A DNA stretch of 64,000 bases, from positions 15,664 to 79,663 of the forward strand of contig NZ_BAAAEP010000017.1 in NCBI RefSeq assembly GCF_039523075.1, read 5' to 3'. Positions 18,107 to 26,612 of this stretch are shown here, piece after piece. Position 1 is the stretch's first letter, and every line of letters starts with the position of its first letter. The stretch comes from Caenispirillum bisanense (GTDB taxonomy: Bacteria; Pseudomonadota; Alphaproteobacteria; Rhodospirillales; Rhodospirillaceae). The position numbers were made by a program, and so were the translations under genes. The notes under the pieces are model-generated. The model saw nothing but the letters and a program-made list of their open reading frames with translations. It was not told the DNA's origin and did no database searches.

Positions 18107-18631
18107 ATGAAACGGATCTTCCTCCTCCGGCACCTGAAGTCGAGTTGGGACTTCCCCGAACTCGACGATTACGACCGCCCCCTGAACGAGCGGGGCGAGC
18201 GCTGCGGGCCGTTCATGGCCCGGCACATCGCCGCCCACGCGGTGCGGCCGGACGTGGTGCTGTGCTCCACCGCCCGCCGTACCCGCCAGACCATGGACTA
18301 CCTGGTCGAGTCCCTGGACGGCGTGCCGGTGTGCTTCGAGCGCCGGCTGTACGAGGCGACGCCGCAGCTGCTGCTCAAGCGCCTGCGCGAACTGCCGCCG
18401 GAGGTGGAGTCGGTGCTGCTGATCGGCCACAACCCGGGCCTCCACCGCCTCGCCGTGGCGCTGACGGAGAAGGAAGTGCCGGACAGCGTGCCGGGACTCG
18501 CCGACCTGCGCGAAAAGTACCCGACCGGCAGCCTCGCCACCCTGACCGCGCCGCTCGACGACTGGGCCGACCTGGCGAGCGGCCTGTGCCGCCTGCGCGC
18601 CTTCGTGCGGCCGAAAGACCTGGAGAACTGA
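18107..18631 (+). CDS. SixA-like histidine phosphatase
   Basis: This 174-residue histidine-phosphatase-superfamily enzyme has the N-terminal catalytic motif FLLRHLKSSWDFPELDDYDR (RH at about 8-9, with the KSSW of SixA-type proteins). The second His lies in LLIGHNPGLHRLAVAL (about 107). SixA removes phosphate from phosphohistidine on histidine-phosphotransfer domains; other members act on small phosphoesters. It is divergent from ppk with a 111-bp shared upstream region, so co-regulation is possible. Confidence 0.87.
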   Translation: MKRIFLLRHLKSSWDFPELDDYDRPLNERGERCGPFMARHIAAHAVRPDVVLCSTARRTRQTMDYLVESLDGVPVCFERRLYEATPQLLLKRLRELPPEVESVLLIGHNPGLHRLAVALTEKEVPDSVPGLADLREKYPTGSLATLTAPLDDWADLASGLCRLRAFVRPKDLEN

Positions 18632-18665
18632 CGCGGCGGCCCTGCCCTGCCCCGCGAAACCTCCG

Positions 18666-18695
18666 TTGACGATAGGGTTACGCCCACAGCATAAT
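18666..18695 (+). promoter_or_regulatory. Sigma70-type promoter
   Basis: TTGACG (18666-18671) and CATAAT (18690-18695) are separated by 18 bases, about 45 bases upstream of the exported-protein gene at 18740. Confidence 0.65.
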
Positions 18696-18739
18696 TTCCT
18701 TAGGGGAATTGTGGGAACCGTCAGGGGGGACGCGACGGC

Positions 18740-19252
18740 ATGCGCAAGATCGCCATGGCCGCCTTGTGGGGCATTCTCGTGCTGAGCACCGGCGCCGGAG
18801 CGGCTGCCGCAGCCGGCGCCAGCCAGATCGATCCGGGCTTCGACCTGGCCACCGCCCGCCATTGGGTGCCGCAGGTCGACTCCGCCGACGACAGCCTCGG
18901 CATCGCCATCGGCGACGAGGTCGTGCTCTTCGCCGGCATCGACTACACCCGCCTCGCCCTGGACGACTGGTTCATCCCGGTGACCACCGCCATGTCGGCC
19001 ATGGAGTCTCTCGAAGCTGACGGCACCGAGGTCCATACCCGGCCGTGCGGCCGGCCGATCCTGCTGCGATCGGTGGCGGGCACGGACATCAACGGGCGGA
19101 AGCTCTACCTGATGTACGCTGGCCTCGAGTCGGGCCGCAAGAAGCTGCTGCTGTTCATGGTCAGCCCATCGCGGGAAGCCTTCTCCGCCCACTTCGCCAC
19201 CTTCATGGCGGTGCTGCAGAACTCGACGCTGGATGGGGAGGCCCTGTTCTGA
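18740..19252 (+). CDS. Exported protein of unknown function
   Basis: This 170-residue protein has a Sec signal peptide (residues 1-25, AALWGILVLSTGAGAAAAA). The mature domain is alpha/beta and ends in a helix (REAFSAHFATFMAVLQNST). I recognise no enzyme motif. Its stop overlaps the next gene's ATG (TGATG), so the two exported proteins are probably made together in the periplasm. Confidence 0.75.
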   Translation: MRKIAMAALWGILVLSTGAGAAAAAGASQIDPGFDLATARHWVPQVDSADDSLGIAIGDEVVLFAGIDYTRLALDDWFIPVTTAMSAMESLEADGTEVHTRPCGRPILLRSVAGTDINGRKLYLMYAGLESGRKKLLLFMVSPSREAFSAHFATFMAVLQNSTLDGEALF

Positions 19253-20031
19253 TGCACCGCTCGCCTGCTCTCGCCCTCGCCCTCGCCCTGTCCCTGGTCG
19301 CCGTGCCGCTCGGCGTGGCCGGCGCGGCCGAGGTGGTCCAGCATAGCGGCACCGGCATCGCCGTCGACGCCCCCGCCCGCAGCGTCGAGCCGACCCCGGC
19401 GCCGGCCATGGTGATGCCGGACCCGCCGCCCACGGTGGTCGAGCCCGACCCGCCGCCCATGGTGGTGATGCCGGACGCCCCGGCACGCACCGTCGTCCAG
19501 CAGCCGGGGCGCGGCATCGATCAGGTTCCCGGGCGGACGGTGGGGCCGGGGCAAACCATCAACGGCGTCACCAATCCCTTCGCCGGCGGCGGCATCCCGC
19601 AGCAGTCCGGCACGGTGGTGCGGCAGGTGGACCGCGACCCCCGGGCGGTGGCGGCGGAGCGGCAGGCCAGGCAGGACCTGCAGGAGTTCCTCGCCACCCG
19701 CAAGGCGGCCGGGGTGACGCCGCCGCCGCCGCCGCGCGACACCCAGCCGGCGGCGCAGCCCGCCGCCGGTGACGCGCCCGGCACCTACTACTGCCAGACG
19801 GCGGTCCACGGCGCCGTCCAGTCGGCCGGACAGATCGAGCTGCGGCCCGACGGCGGCTACCTGTTCAATGCCCAGCCGGGCGGCCGCTATCGCCTGGGCG
19901 GCGGCAGGGTGACCTTCGACGGCACCCTGCAGGCCTGGGACGGCGGTCGCGCCGCCTATGACGGCAGCAGCCTGGAGTTCAGCTGGAAGAACGCCGAAGG
20001 CTGGGACCAGTGGTACTACTGCCGGCGGTGA
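19252..20031 (+). CDS. Exported proline-rich protein of unknown function
   Basis: This 259-residue protein has a signal peptide (about 1-26, ALALALALSLVAVPLGVAG). A low-complexity Pro/Val stretch follows with repeats such as MPDPPPTVVEPDPPPMVV (about 45-75), then a charged helix (about 125-150). The C-terminal beta-rich domain contains two Cys (YYCQTAVHG at about 181 and the final WYYCRR) that may form a disulfide across it. The family is unknown. It is coupled to the upstream gene by TGATG. Confidence 0.75.
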   Translation: MHRSPALALALALSLVAVPLGVAGAAEVVQHSGTGIAVDAPARSVEPTPAPAMVMPDPPPTVVEPDPPPMVVMPDAPARTVVQQPGRGIDQVPGRTVGPGQTINGVTNPFAGGGIPQQSGTVVRQVDRDPRAVAAERQARQDLQEFLATRKAAGVTPPPPPRDTQPAAQPAAGDAPGTYYCQTAVHGAVQSAGQIELRPDGGYLFNAQPGGRYRLGGGRVTFDGTLQAWDGGRAAYDGSSLEFSWKNAEGWDQWYYCRR

Positions 20032-20224
20032 CGGCGGCATCCTCCACCACCGCCCGGTAGTCTTGAACGGCGATGCGGCAGCAGGCATAGCCTTCTGCCG
20101 GGCGTTGCGATATTCTTGCGCGCCGACTCGTGAAACCATTCCCGCCGGCCCCCACGTTATACCAGGGATCGACGCTTCGGACCGCCGCCCGCGGCCGCAG
20201 AGCCCTTGAGGATGCAGCACCGCC

Positions 20225-21160
20225 ATGATTTCCCGCCGCTCGTTCACCGCCCTCAGCCTGGCCGCCGCGGCTACCACCGGCGCCGGGCTGCCGGCTCTGC
20301 CCGCCTTCGCCGCCCGCCAGCCGGAAGAACGGCTGGTGACCACCTACGTGGTCAAGAAGGGCGATACCTTCCACGAGATCGCCAAGGCCAAGGGACTCGG
20401 CTTCCTTGAGCTGCGCGCCGCCAACCCGGACGTGGAGCCGTGGATGCCCGAGCCCGGCTCGGAAATCGTCATCCCGAGCATCCACATCGCCCCCCGCGCC
20501 ATGGACAAGGGCATCCTGCTCAGCCTGGGCGGCATGCGGCTGTTCCACTTCCGCGGCAACGGCCAGGTGGACAGCTACGCCGTCGGCATCGGCGCCGAGG
20601 GGCTGGAGACGCCGCTCGGCACCACCACCGTGGTCTCCAAGCGCAAGGACCCGACCTGGACGCCCACGGCCAACATCCGCAAGCGCAAGCCCTACCTGCC
20701 GGCCTCCATCGGGCCGGGGCCGGACAACCCGCTCGGCAACCGCGCCATGTACCTGGGCTGGCCCGCCTACCTGATCCACGGCACCAACCTGCCGGACGGC
20801 ATCGGCCGCCGCACCTCGTCGGGCTGCATCCGCATGTACCCGTGGGACGTGGAGGCGATCTACGAGAAGGTCGATGTCGGCACCCGGGTCATGTCGGTGG
20901 ACGACCGCTACTCCGTCGCCTTCGACAGCGGCCGCCTGTGGCTGGAGGTTCACCCCACCCTGACCGGCTGGAACCTGCTGGAAGACCGCGAGGAACTGCC
21001 GCCGTCCATCCTCAGCCAGGACATCATCAACGCCATCGTCGCCGCCGCGCCGGAAGACGTGACGGTGGACTGGGAAGCGGCGGAACGGGTGGTGCGCGAA
21101 CAGCGCGGCTACCCCGTCGCCATCGGCCACGGCAGCACCATGACCACCGCCCTGCGCTGA
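20225..21160 (+). CDS. LysM and L,D-transpeptidase (YkuD) domain protein
   Basis: This 311-residue envelope enzyme would form 3-3 peptidoglycan crosslinks or attach proteins to peptidoglycan. It has a twin-arginine-like signal (ISRRSFTALSLAAAATTGAG, so Tat export is possible). A LysM domain covers about 38-85 (TYVVKKGDTFHEIAKAKGL). The YkuD domain (about 95-220) carries HGTNLPDGIGRRTSSGCIRM, which contains the catalytic Cys and His. The C-terminal tail of about 90 residues is uncharacterised. A strong terminator follows. Confidence 0.9.
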   Translation: MISRRSFTALSLAAAATTGAGLPALPAFAARQPEERLVTTYVVKKGDTFHEIAKAKGLGFLELRAANPDVEPWMPEPGSEIVIPSIHIAPRAMDKGILLSLGGMRLFHFRGNGQVDSYAVGIGAEGLETPLGTTTVVSKRKDPTWTPTANIRKRKPYLPASIGPGPDNPLGNRAMYLGWPAYLIHGTNLPDGIGRRTSSGCIRMYPWDVEAIYEKVDVGTRVMSVDDRYSVAFDSGRLWLEVHPTLTGWNLLEDREELPPSILSQDIINAIVAAAPEDVTVDWEAAERVVREQRGYPVAIGHGSTMTTALR

Positions 21161-21190
21161 CCGCCGAGGGCGCTCCGCCACCCCGACACC

Positions 21191-21219
21191 AGGGCGCTGC
21201 CGGCCACCGGCGGCGCCCT
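21191..21219 (+). terminator. Rho-independent terminator of the L,D-transpeptidase gene
   Basis: A 13-bp GC stem (AGGGCGCTGCCGG/CCGGCGGCGCCCT, one G-T) with a 3-base loop is followed by TTGGTTCTT, 31 bases after the stop. Confidence 0.75.
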
Positions 21220-21245
21220 TGGTTCTTGCGCCCGCAGGCGGGCAT

Positions 21246-21276
21246 GAAAAAACCGCCGGCCCGACGGGCGGCGGTG
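21246..21276 (-). terminator. Second hairpin with T6 tail on the minus strand
   Basis: An imperfect GC hairpin whose minus-strand 3' side runs into six T (A6 on the plus strand at about 21246-21251). It probably backs up the terminator at 21303. Confidence 0.5.
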
Positions 21277-21302
21277 GCAGCGGCGGGCCGTCCACGGCCC
21301 GG

Positions 21303-21343
21303 AAAAACCGACCGGGGGCGGCGAGAAAATGCTCTCCGCCCCC
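21303..21343 (-). terminator. Rho-independent terminator of the lipoprotein gene
   Basis: A stem of 12 bp with one mismatch (GGGGGCGGCGAG at 21314-21325 against CTCTCCGCCCCC at 21332-21343), then GGTCGG and five T on the minus strand. It lies 20 bases after the lipoprotein stop. Confidence 0.8.
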
Positions 21344-21362
21344 GGCCGTACCCGTCAGATGA

Positions 21363-21602
21363 TCACTTGCGCATCATCTGCTGGTAGATACGCTCCGCCT
21401 TGTTGGCGGCGGCTTCGGCACGCTGGGCAGCGGCCTCGGCGCGCTGCGCAGCGGCCTGGGCCTGCTGAGCGGCGGCCTGAGCCGACTGGCCGGCCTGCAC
21501 GGCCGAGTTCATGGTGGTGCGGTCTTCTTCGCTCATGCCCTGAGCGCAGGCCGCCAGACCGAGAATCATCGGAACGGCGAGCAGCAGACGAGTGGTCTTC
21601 AT
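21363..21602 (-). CDS. Small alanine-zipper lipoprotein (Lpp/OprI-like)
   Basis: This 79-residue protein has a lipoprotein signal (LLLAVPMILGLAACAQG, lipobox LAAC with Cys at about 19). The mature part is almost entirely Ala-rich heptads (QAQAAAQRAEAAAQRAEAAA) that would form a trimeric coiled coil, like murein lipoprotein. It ends YQQMMRK; a C-terminal Lys is the residue Lpp links to peptidoglycan. A GGAGG ribosome binding site precedes the ATG. Covalent attachment is inferred; the L,D-transpeptidase gene next door is a plausible partner. Confidence 0.85.
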   Translation of the reverse strand: MKTTRLLLAVPMILGLAACAQGMSEEDRTTMNSAVQAGQSAQAAAQQAQAAAQRAEAAAQRAEAAANKAERIYQQMMRK

Positions 21603-21706
21603 ATCAATAAACCTCCCAATGTCACGCGTGAGACGGAGCTACGCCCGTCAAACGCGCATGTTTGGTCAGAAGTTCGCCAACCGCAAGGCCTTAAAGCCAT
21701 TCTGCC

Positions 21707-22414
21707 TCACGGTGTTGCGGATTTGCCACGGTCTGTCTCATCCATGACACGCCGAATCAACGGAACGGTGATGTCCCGACGCTCCGCAAGACTGAGTGTG
21801 TCCGCAGCCGCCACAATTTCACGCGCGGCGGCGAAGGAACGTTCCATGTGACGCAGCAAAAAGGCCACCACCTCGGGCCCGACTCGCAGCTGGCGGTCGA
21901 TGAACAGCTTCACCAGCACCGCTTCCATCAGCAGGTCGTCGGGGGCGGCGATGGCCACCGCCTGCGCCGTCGACAGGCGGGAGCGCAGGTCGGGCAGCCG
22001 CACCCGCCAGCGGGCCGGCGGCGTCTCGCCGGTCAGCAGCAGGTGGCCGTGGCGCTCCTTCACCAGGTTCCACAGGTGGAACAGCGCCTCCTCCAGCCGC
22101 GCCGAGGGCACCAGCCGGTCGGCCTCCTCCACCACCACGGCGCGGTGATGGGCCAGCAGGTAGGGCACGTCCTCGCCCGGCAGTTCGTCGGCGGTCAGGA
22201 TGGCGGCGCCGCTCTGGGCCGCGAAGACGTGGACCAGATGTGTCTTGCCGCAGCCGCGCGGCCCGTGCAGGGCGAGGGCATGGCCCGGCCAGTCGGGCCA
22301 GCGGTCCAGCCACGCCACCGCCTCCTCGTTGGCGGGGGTGACGAGGAAATCCTCGCGCGACAGCGCCGGACGGTGCGGCAGGGCGAGGGGAAGCTGCTTG
22401 CCGGGATCGCTCAT
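21707..22414 (-). CDS. hdaA: DnaA regulatory inactivator-like AAA+ protein (HdaA)
   Basis: This 235-residue DnaA-family ATPase lacks the DNA-binding domain IV of DnaA. It has Walker A GPRGCGKTH (about 50), Walker B-like VVVEEADRL, and sensor region LPDLRSRLSTA. The N-terminal QLPLALPH resembles the clamp-binding motif (QLxLxL) through which Hda proteins dock on the beta clamp to stimulate DnaA-ATP hydrolysis. It overlaps the upstream permease gene by ATGA. This gene order is common in alphaproteobacteria. Confidence 0.9.
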   Translation of the reverse strand: MSDPGKQLPLALPHRPALSREDFLVTPANEEAVAWLDRWPDWPGHALALHGPRGCGKTHLVHVFAAQSGAAILTADELPGEDVPYLLAHHRAVVVEEADRLVPSARLEEALFHLWNLVKERHGHLLLTGETPPARWRVRLPDLRSRLSTAQAVAIAAPDDLLMEAVLVKLFIDRQLRVGPEVVAFLLRHMERSFAAAREIVAAADTLSLAERRDITVPLIRRVMDETDRGKSATP

Positions 22415-23520
22415 GGCGCCGGCGGCGGCAGCGGCGCCGGCGGCCCTTCGGCCGCTCCGGCGGCCCCATGGCCGGTGTAGAGCGGGCTGCGCAGGTACTG
22501 GCCGAGGAAGAACCGCACCAGCACCCCGATCACCGCCGCCACCGGCACCGCCAGCAGCAGGCCGACGAAGCCGAACAGCGCACCGCCCGCCAGCAGGGCG
22601 AAGATCACCCACACCGGATGCAGGCCGATGCGGTCGCCCACCAGCTTGGGCGTCAGGTAGTTGCCCTCCAGCAGCTGGCCGGCGACGAACACCGCCACCA
22701 CCAGCCCGACCGGCAGGTAGGTGTCGAACTGCGCCAGGGCGAGGCCGATGCCGACCACGAAGCCGGTGATGGTGCCAAGGTAGGGAATGAAGCTCAGCAC
22801 CCCCGCCGCCAGCCCCACCAGCAGCCCGAGGTCGAGCCCCACCAGCGTCAGCCCGATGGCGTAGAAGGCGCCCAGCACCAGACACACGCTCGCCTGGCCG
22901 CGGACGAAGCCGGCCAGGATGGCGTCGATCTCGCGGAAGCGGTCGCGGATGGTGTCGGCATGGTCGCGCGGCAGCCAGCCGTCCACCTTGGCCACCATGC
23001 GGTCCCAGTCGCGCAGCTGGTAGAACGCCACCACCGGCGTGATGAACAGCAGCGACAGCAGGTTGAGCAGGGCGAATCCGCCGGTCAGCAGGCCCTTCAG
23101 CACCGACCCGACGAACTCCAGCGCCTTGCCGGCATAGCCGCCGGCGCTTTCCTGCAGGGTGGCCACCTGATCGGCCGGCAGGCGCTGCTTGATCTCGGCC
23201 AGCAGCGGCTCCGCCACCTCGCGCAGCATCTCGATGTAGCCCGGCAGGCGGATGACGAAGGCCGTCACCTGCGCCTGCAGCAGCGGCACCAGCAGCAGCA
23301 GCGCCGCCACCAGCGACAGCACGAAGCCGGCGGTGATGACCACCACCGCCATCAGGCGCGACAGGCCCCATTTCTCCAGCCGGTCGGCGACGGGGTCGAG
23401 GAAGTAGGCGACGGCCATGCCGGCGACGAAGGGCAGCAGCACCTCGCGCAGCACCCACAGGGCCGCGACGAACACCGCCAGGCCGATCAGCCAGAAACGG
23501 ATCTGCCGGCTGCGAGACAT
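22411..23520 (-). CDS. AI-2E family transporter (PerM/TqsA-like)
   Basis: This 369-residue inner-membrane protein has an N-terminal hairpin of helices (FWLIGLAVFVAALWVL, LLPFVAGMAVAYFLDPVADR). A long amphipathic stretch follows, and then a C-terminal bundle with FIPYLGTITGFVVGIGLAL and LVGDRIGLHPVWVIFALLAG, both typical of the family. The substrate is unknown. The C-terminal Pro/Ala tail overlaps the hdaA start by four bases. Confidence 0.88.
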   Translation of the reverse strand: MSRSRQIRFWLIGLAVFVAALWVLREVLLPFVAGMAVAYFLDPVADRLEKWGLSRLMAVVVITAGFVLSLVAALLLLVPLLQAQVTAFVIRLPGYIEMLREVAEPLLAEIKQRLPADQVATLQESAGGYAGKALEFVGSVLKGLLTGGFALLNLLSLLFITPVVAFYQLRDWDRMVAKVDGWLPRDHADTIRDRFREIDAILAGFVRGQASVCLVLGAFYAIGLTLVGLDLGLLVGLAAGVLSFIPYLGTITGFVVGIGLALAQFDTYLPVGLVVAVFVAGQLLEGNYLTPKLVGDRIGLHPVWVIFALLAGGALFGFVGLLLAVPVAAVIGVLVRFFLGQYLRSPLYTGHGAAGAAEGPPAPLPPPAP

Positions 23521-23559
23521 GATCTACCCGATCCCTCCCCCTGCGGCGCCGTGCCGCTG

Positions 23560-24111
23560 TCAGCCCTCCTGTCCGTCGGAGGCGACCTTGCGCCCCCAGA
23601 CCCACAGGTAGGCCGCCCCCGACGCTGCGGTCGTGGCGGCCGTCACCCACGTCAGTACACCAAGCGCCGGGCCGACGTCCATATTCAGCCCCTCCACCGC
23701 CAGCGTCGAGGCGGCCAGCACCACCTGCGTCACCGTGTTGGCCTTGGAGACGAACAGCGGCTGCATGTGCAGTGGCCCGATCACCACGTGGTAGAGGATG
23801 GCGCCACCGACGATGAGGGCATCGCGGAACACCACCAGGATCACCAGCCAGCTGGGCAGGTAGCCGGCCATGCCGAGGGTGATGTAGACGCTGACCAGCA
23901 GCGCCTTGTCGGCCAGTGGGTCGAGGAAGGCGCCCAGCGGCGTGCGGGCGTCCAGCCAGCGCGCCAGGGCGCCGTCGACGGCATCGGTGATGCCGGCGAT
24001 GACGAAGACCGCGAAGGCGAGCTTCAGCTCGTGCTCCAGGATCAGCCAGATGGTCAGCGGCACCAGCAGCAGCCGGAACACCGACAGGATGTTGGGGATG
24101 TTGCGCACCAC
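23560..24111 (-). CDS. CDP-alcohol phosphatidyltransferase (PgsA-like)
   Basis: This 183-residue membrane enzyme carries the signature DAVDGALARWLDARTPLGAF, continuing to LDPLAD (Dx2DGx2ARx8Gx3Dx3D). Four to six helices surround it. It transfers a phosphatidyl group from CDP-diacylglycerol, most likely to glycerol-3-phosphate as in phosphatidylglycerophosphate synthase; a cardiolipin or other phosphatidyl role is possible. The GTG at 24111 follows AAGGGG. An adjacent GTG at 24108 is equally usable. Confidence 0.87.
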   Translation of the reverse strand: MVRNIPNILSVFRLLLVPLTIWLILEHELKLAFAVFVIAGITDAVDGALARWLDARTPLGAFLDPLADKALLVSVYITLGMAGYLPSWLVILVVFRDALIVGGAILYHVVIGPLHMQPLFVSKANTVTQVVLAASTLAVEGLNMDVGPALGVLTWVTAATTAASGAAYLWVWGRKVASDGQEG

Positions 24112-24145
24112 GTCCGTCCGCCCCTTCCCGTGCCTGCCGGAGCCG

Positions 24146-25486
24146 TTACTGCGCCACTGCCGGCGGCACGATCACCTGCCCCTGCCCCGCCGGACGCGGC
24201 TGCTGGGGCTGGAGGGGAGGCTGAGGCTGCCCCGGCGCGGCCCCCGGGGCCTGCCCCTGCGGCATCATGCCCGGCTGCGCCAGCGGCTGCGGCTGACCGA
24301 GACCGCCGCCGGCCCCGGCCGGCGCCTGCGGCGCGGGCGCACCGCCGGCCCCGCGCCGCAGCTCGATCTGCCACAGGCCGCCGCCGAGGTCGCTGAGGTC
24401 GAGGCCGTACTGGGCCAGCGTCAGCGCCAGCTGATCCTGGCTGCCGACGTAGCCGAGCAGGATCTGCGCCCGCTCGCGGCTGAGCGCCTGGATGTCGACG
24501 CCGCGCACGATGGGCACCTGCGACAGCCGCTCGCGCACCGTCAGCCAGGTGTCCAGGCTGCCGGTCGGCACCAGCACGGTCACCTGCGACGGCGCCTCGC
24601 TGGCCGAGGCGGCGACGGTGGCGGCGCGCCATTCGTCGCGCAGGCGGTTGGCGACCTCGTTGGTGGCGCGGGTCAGGAAGGCGGCCTCGTCCTCGCCCGG
24701 CTGGCGGTCGACGGACAGGCTCGCCTGGGTGGGCTCGCCGGCCAGCCGCAGGCGGGTCAGCTCGATCTGCAGGCGCGACTCGCCGCTGCGGATGGCATGG
24801 GCGATGACGCCCTCGGTCATCTCGTAGCGCTGGAGGATGCGGCGCACCGCCCCGGCCTGACGGGCCGCCGCCTCGTCGGCGGAAATGGCCTGCAGGTCGC
24901 CGAGATCGCCGAGCGGCGTGGTCGCCGGCACCAGCCCGCCGGAGGGACGGCGCTGCCACGCCTCGCGCCAGGGGTTGGGGTCTTCCCACAGGGTCGGCGG
25001 GGCGTCGGCGGCGGACTGCCACAGGGGCAGCACCAGCACCGGCGTGCGGGCGGTTTCCGTGAAGCTGATGCCGCTCTGGCGCAGCAGCGCGCGCACGGCG
25101 TTGGGATTGTAGAGGATGTCGAGGGTGGCGATGTAGCGCACGCTGGATCGCTTCTCGTCCTTCACCTGCAGCGACAGGACGTAGTTCTGCGCATCCTGCG
25201 CCGACACCTGCGGCACCCGCCCCTGCTCGCCGGGCGGCGTCAGGTCGCGCAGCACCTGGGCAAGGCCCTTGGCCTGCGCTTCCAGCAGCGCCTGATCGCG
25301 CGCCTTCAGGGCGTTGTCGGCGGTGACGTCGACCGTGACGTCGCGGGCCGTGAACAGCTCCTGCGTCGCGGCCAGGGCGGCGCCATCCTGCGCCCGGCCG
25401 TCACCCGGCAGCAGCAGCCCGACCAGGGCGAAAACCGCCGCAACGGCCATTGCAATGGAGCGCCGATGCAGTATCTTGCAGCCCAT
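24146..25486 (-). CDS. DUF2066 exported protein
   Basis: This 446-residue protein has a signal peptide (about 12-32, AMAVAAVFALVGLLLPGDGRA). A beta/alpha mature region follows with TVDVTADNALKARDQALLEA, typical of DUF2066. The last 75 residues are a Pro/Gln/Gly-rich tail. The function is unknown. It is divergent from purM, with the two 5' ends overlapping under the most likely purM start. Homologues often sit in this position beside pgsA and purM. Confidence 0.83.
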   Translation of the reverse strand: MGCKILHRRSIAMAVAAVFALVGLLLPGDGRAQDGAALAATQELFTARDVTVDVTADNALKARDQALLEAQAKGLAQVLRDLTPPGEQGRVPQVSAQDAQNYVLSLQVKDEKRSSVRYIATLDILYNPNAVRALLRQSGISFTETARTPVLVLPLWQSAADAPPTLWEDPNPWREAWQRRPSGGLVPATTPLGDLGDLQAISADEAAARQAGAVRRILQRYEMTEGVIAHAIRSGESRLQIELTRLRLAGEPTQASLSVDRQPGEDEAAFLTRATNEVANRLRDEWRAATVAASASEAPSQVTVLVPTGSLDTWLTVRERLSQVPIVRGVDIQALSRERAQILLGYVGSQDQLALTLAQYGLDLSDLGGGLWQIELRRGAGGAPAPQAPAGAGGGLGQPQPLAQPGMMPQGQAPGAAPGQPQPPLQPQQPRPAGQGQVIVPPAVAQ

Positions 25487-26612
25487 CGAACCGAGCCGTT
25501 CAGTCACACACGCAGACGAGGCCGTCATTACCACTCCCTCTGACAAGACCGGGTTGTCGTACAAGGACGCCGGCGTTGACATTGACGCCGGAAACGCGCT
25601 TGTGCAAGCCATCAAGCCGCTCGCCAAGTCGACCACCCGCGCCGGGGCAGATGCCGCGCTGGGCGGCTTCGGTGCCCTGTTCGACCTGAAGGCCGCCGGT
25701 TTCACCGACCCGGTGCTGGTTGCCGCCACCGATGGCGTCGGCACCAAGCTGCGGGTGGCGATCACCGCCGGCCGCCATGAGACCGTCGGCATCGATCTGG
25801 TGGCCATGAGCGTCAACGACCTCGTGGTCCAGGGTGCCGAGCCGCTGTTCTTCCTCGACTATTACGCGACGGGGCGGCTTCGGGTTGATGTGGCGCGTGA
25901 CGTGGTCGCCGGAATCGCAGAGGGATGCCGTCAGGCCGGCTGCGCGCTGATCGGCGGCGAGACCGCCGAAATGCCCGGCATGTACGAGGATGGCGACTAC
26001 GACATCGCCGGGTTCGCCGTCGGCGCCGCCGAGCGCGGCCAGTTGCTGGACGGCCAGGGCGTGCAAGCCGGCGACGTGGTGATCGGCCTTGCCGCCTCGG
26101 GCATCCACTCCAACGGCTACAGCCTGGTGCGCCGCATCGTCGAGCGCACCGGCCTCGGCTACGACGCCCCGGCCCCCTTCGCCGCCGGCCAGACCCTGGG
26201 CGAAGCCCTGCTGACGCCGACCCGCATCTATGTGAAAAGCTGCCTCGCGGCGGTGCGCGCCGGCCACGTCAAGGCGCTGGCCCACATCACCGGCGGCGGC
26301 TTCTGGGAGAACATCCCGCGCGTGCTGCCCGACACCGTGGCGGCCGAGCTGGACGCCGACGCCCTGGCGCTGCCGCCGGTGTTCAAGTGGCTGGCCCAGG
26401 AAGGCAACGTCGGCGCCCACGAAATGGCCCGCACCTTCAACTGCGGTGTCGGCATGGTGGTGGTGGTGCCGGCCGACCGCGCCGACGCCGCCCTGGCGGT
26501 GTTCAAGGAGCACGGCGAGGACGCCCGCGTCATCGGCCGCATGGTCGAGCGCGGCGACGGCGAGCCGGTGCGCATCCCCGGTCTGGCCGCCGCCTGGGCA
26601 CTGCCGGAATGA
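25455..26612 (+). CDS. purM: Phosphoribosylformylglycinamidine cyclo-ligase
   Basis: AIR synthetase, purine biosynthesis step 5 (FGAM + ATP to AIR). Family signatures are DAGVDIDAGNALV, VAATDGVGTKLRVAI, GGETAEMPGMYEDGDYD and AHITGGGFWENIPRVL. The homologous part starts near 25554, where only a TTG is available. The sole in-frame ATG is at 25455; it gives 385 residues, against the usual 345-355, and overlaps the divergent DUF2066 start by 32 bp. The N-terminus is therefore uncertain. purN follows with an ATGA overlap. Confidence 0.9.
   Translation: MERRCSILQPIEPSRSVTHADEAVITTPSDKTGLSYKDAGVDIDAGNALVQAIKPLAKSTTRAGADAALGGFGALFDLKAAGFTDPVLVAATDGVGTKLRVAITAGRHETVGIDLVAMSVNDLVVQGAEPLFFLDYYATGRLRVDVARDVVAGIAEGCRQAGCALIGGETAEMPGMYEDGDYDIAGFAVGAAERGQLLDGQGVQAGDVVIGLAASGIHSNGYSLVRRIVERTGLGYDAPAPFAAGQTLGEALLTPTRIYVKSCLAAVRAGHVKALAHITGGGFWENIPRVLPDTVAAELDADALALPPVFKWLAQEGNVGAHEMARTFNCGVGMVVVVPADRADAALAVFKEHGEDARVIGRMVERGDGEPVRIPGLAAAWALPE

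Noticed and set aside
15824..19486. Long ppk reading frame (1,220 codons) as a fusion protein
   Set aside because: The extra N-terminal part is antisense to the SixA-like and exported-protein genes and is low-complexity. The normal PPK1 start at 17995 gives the family length.
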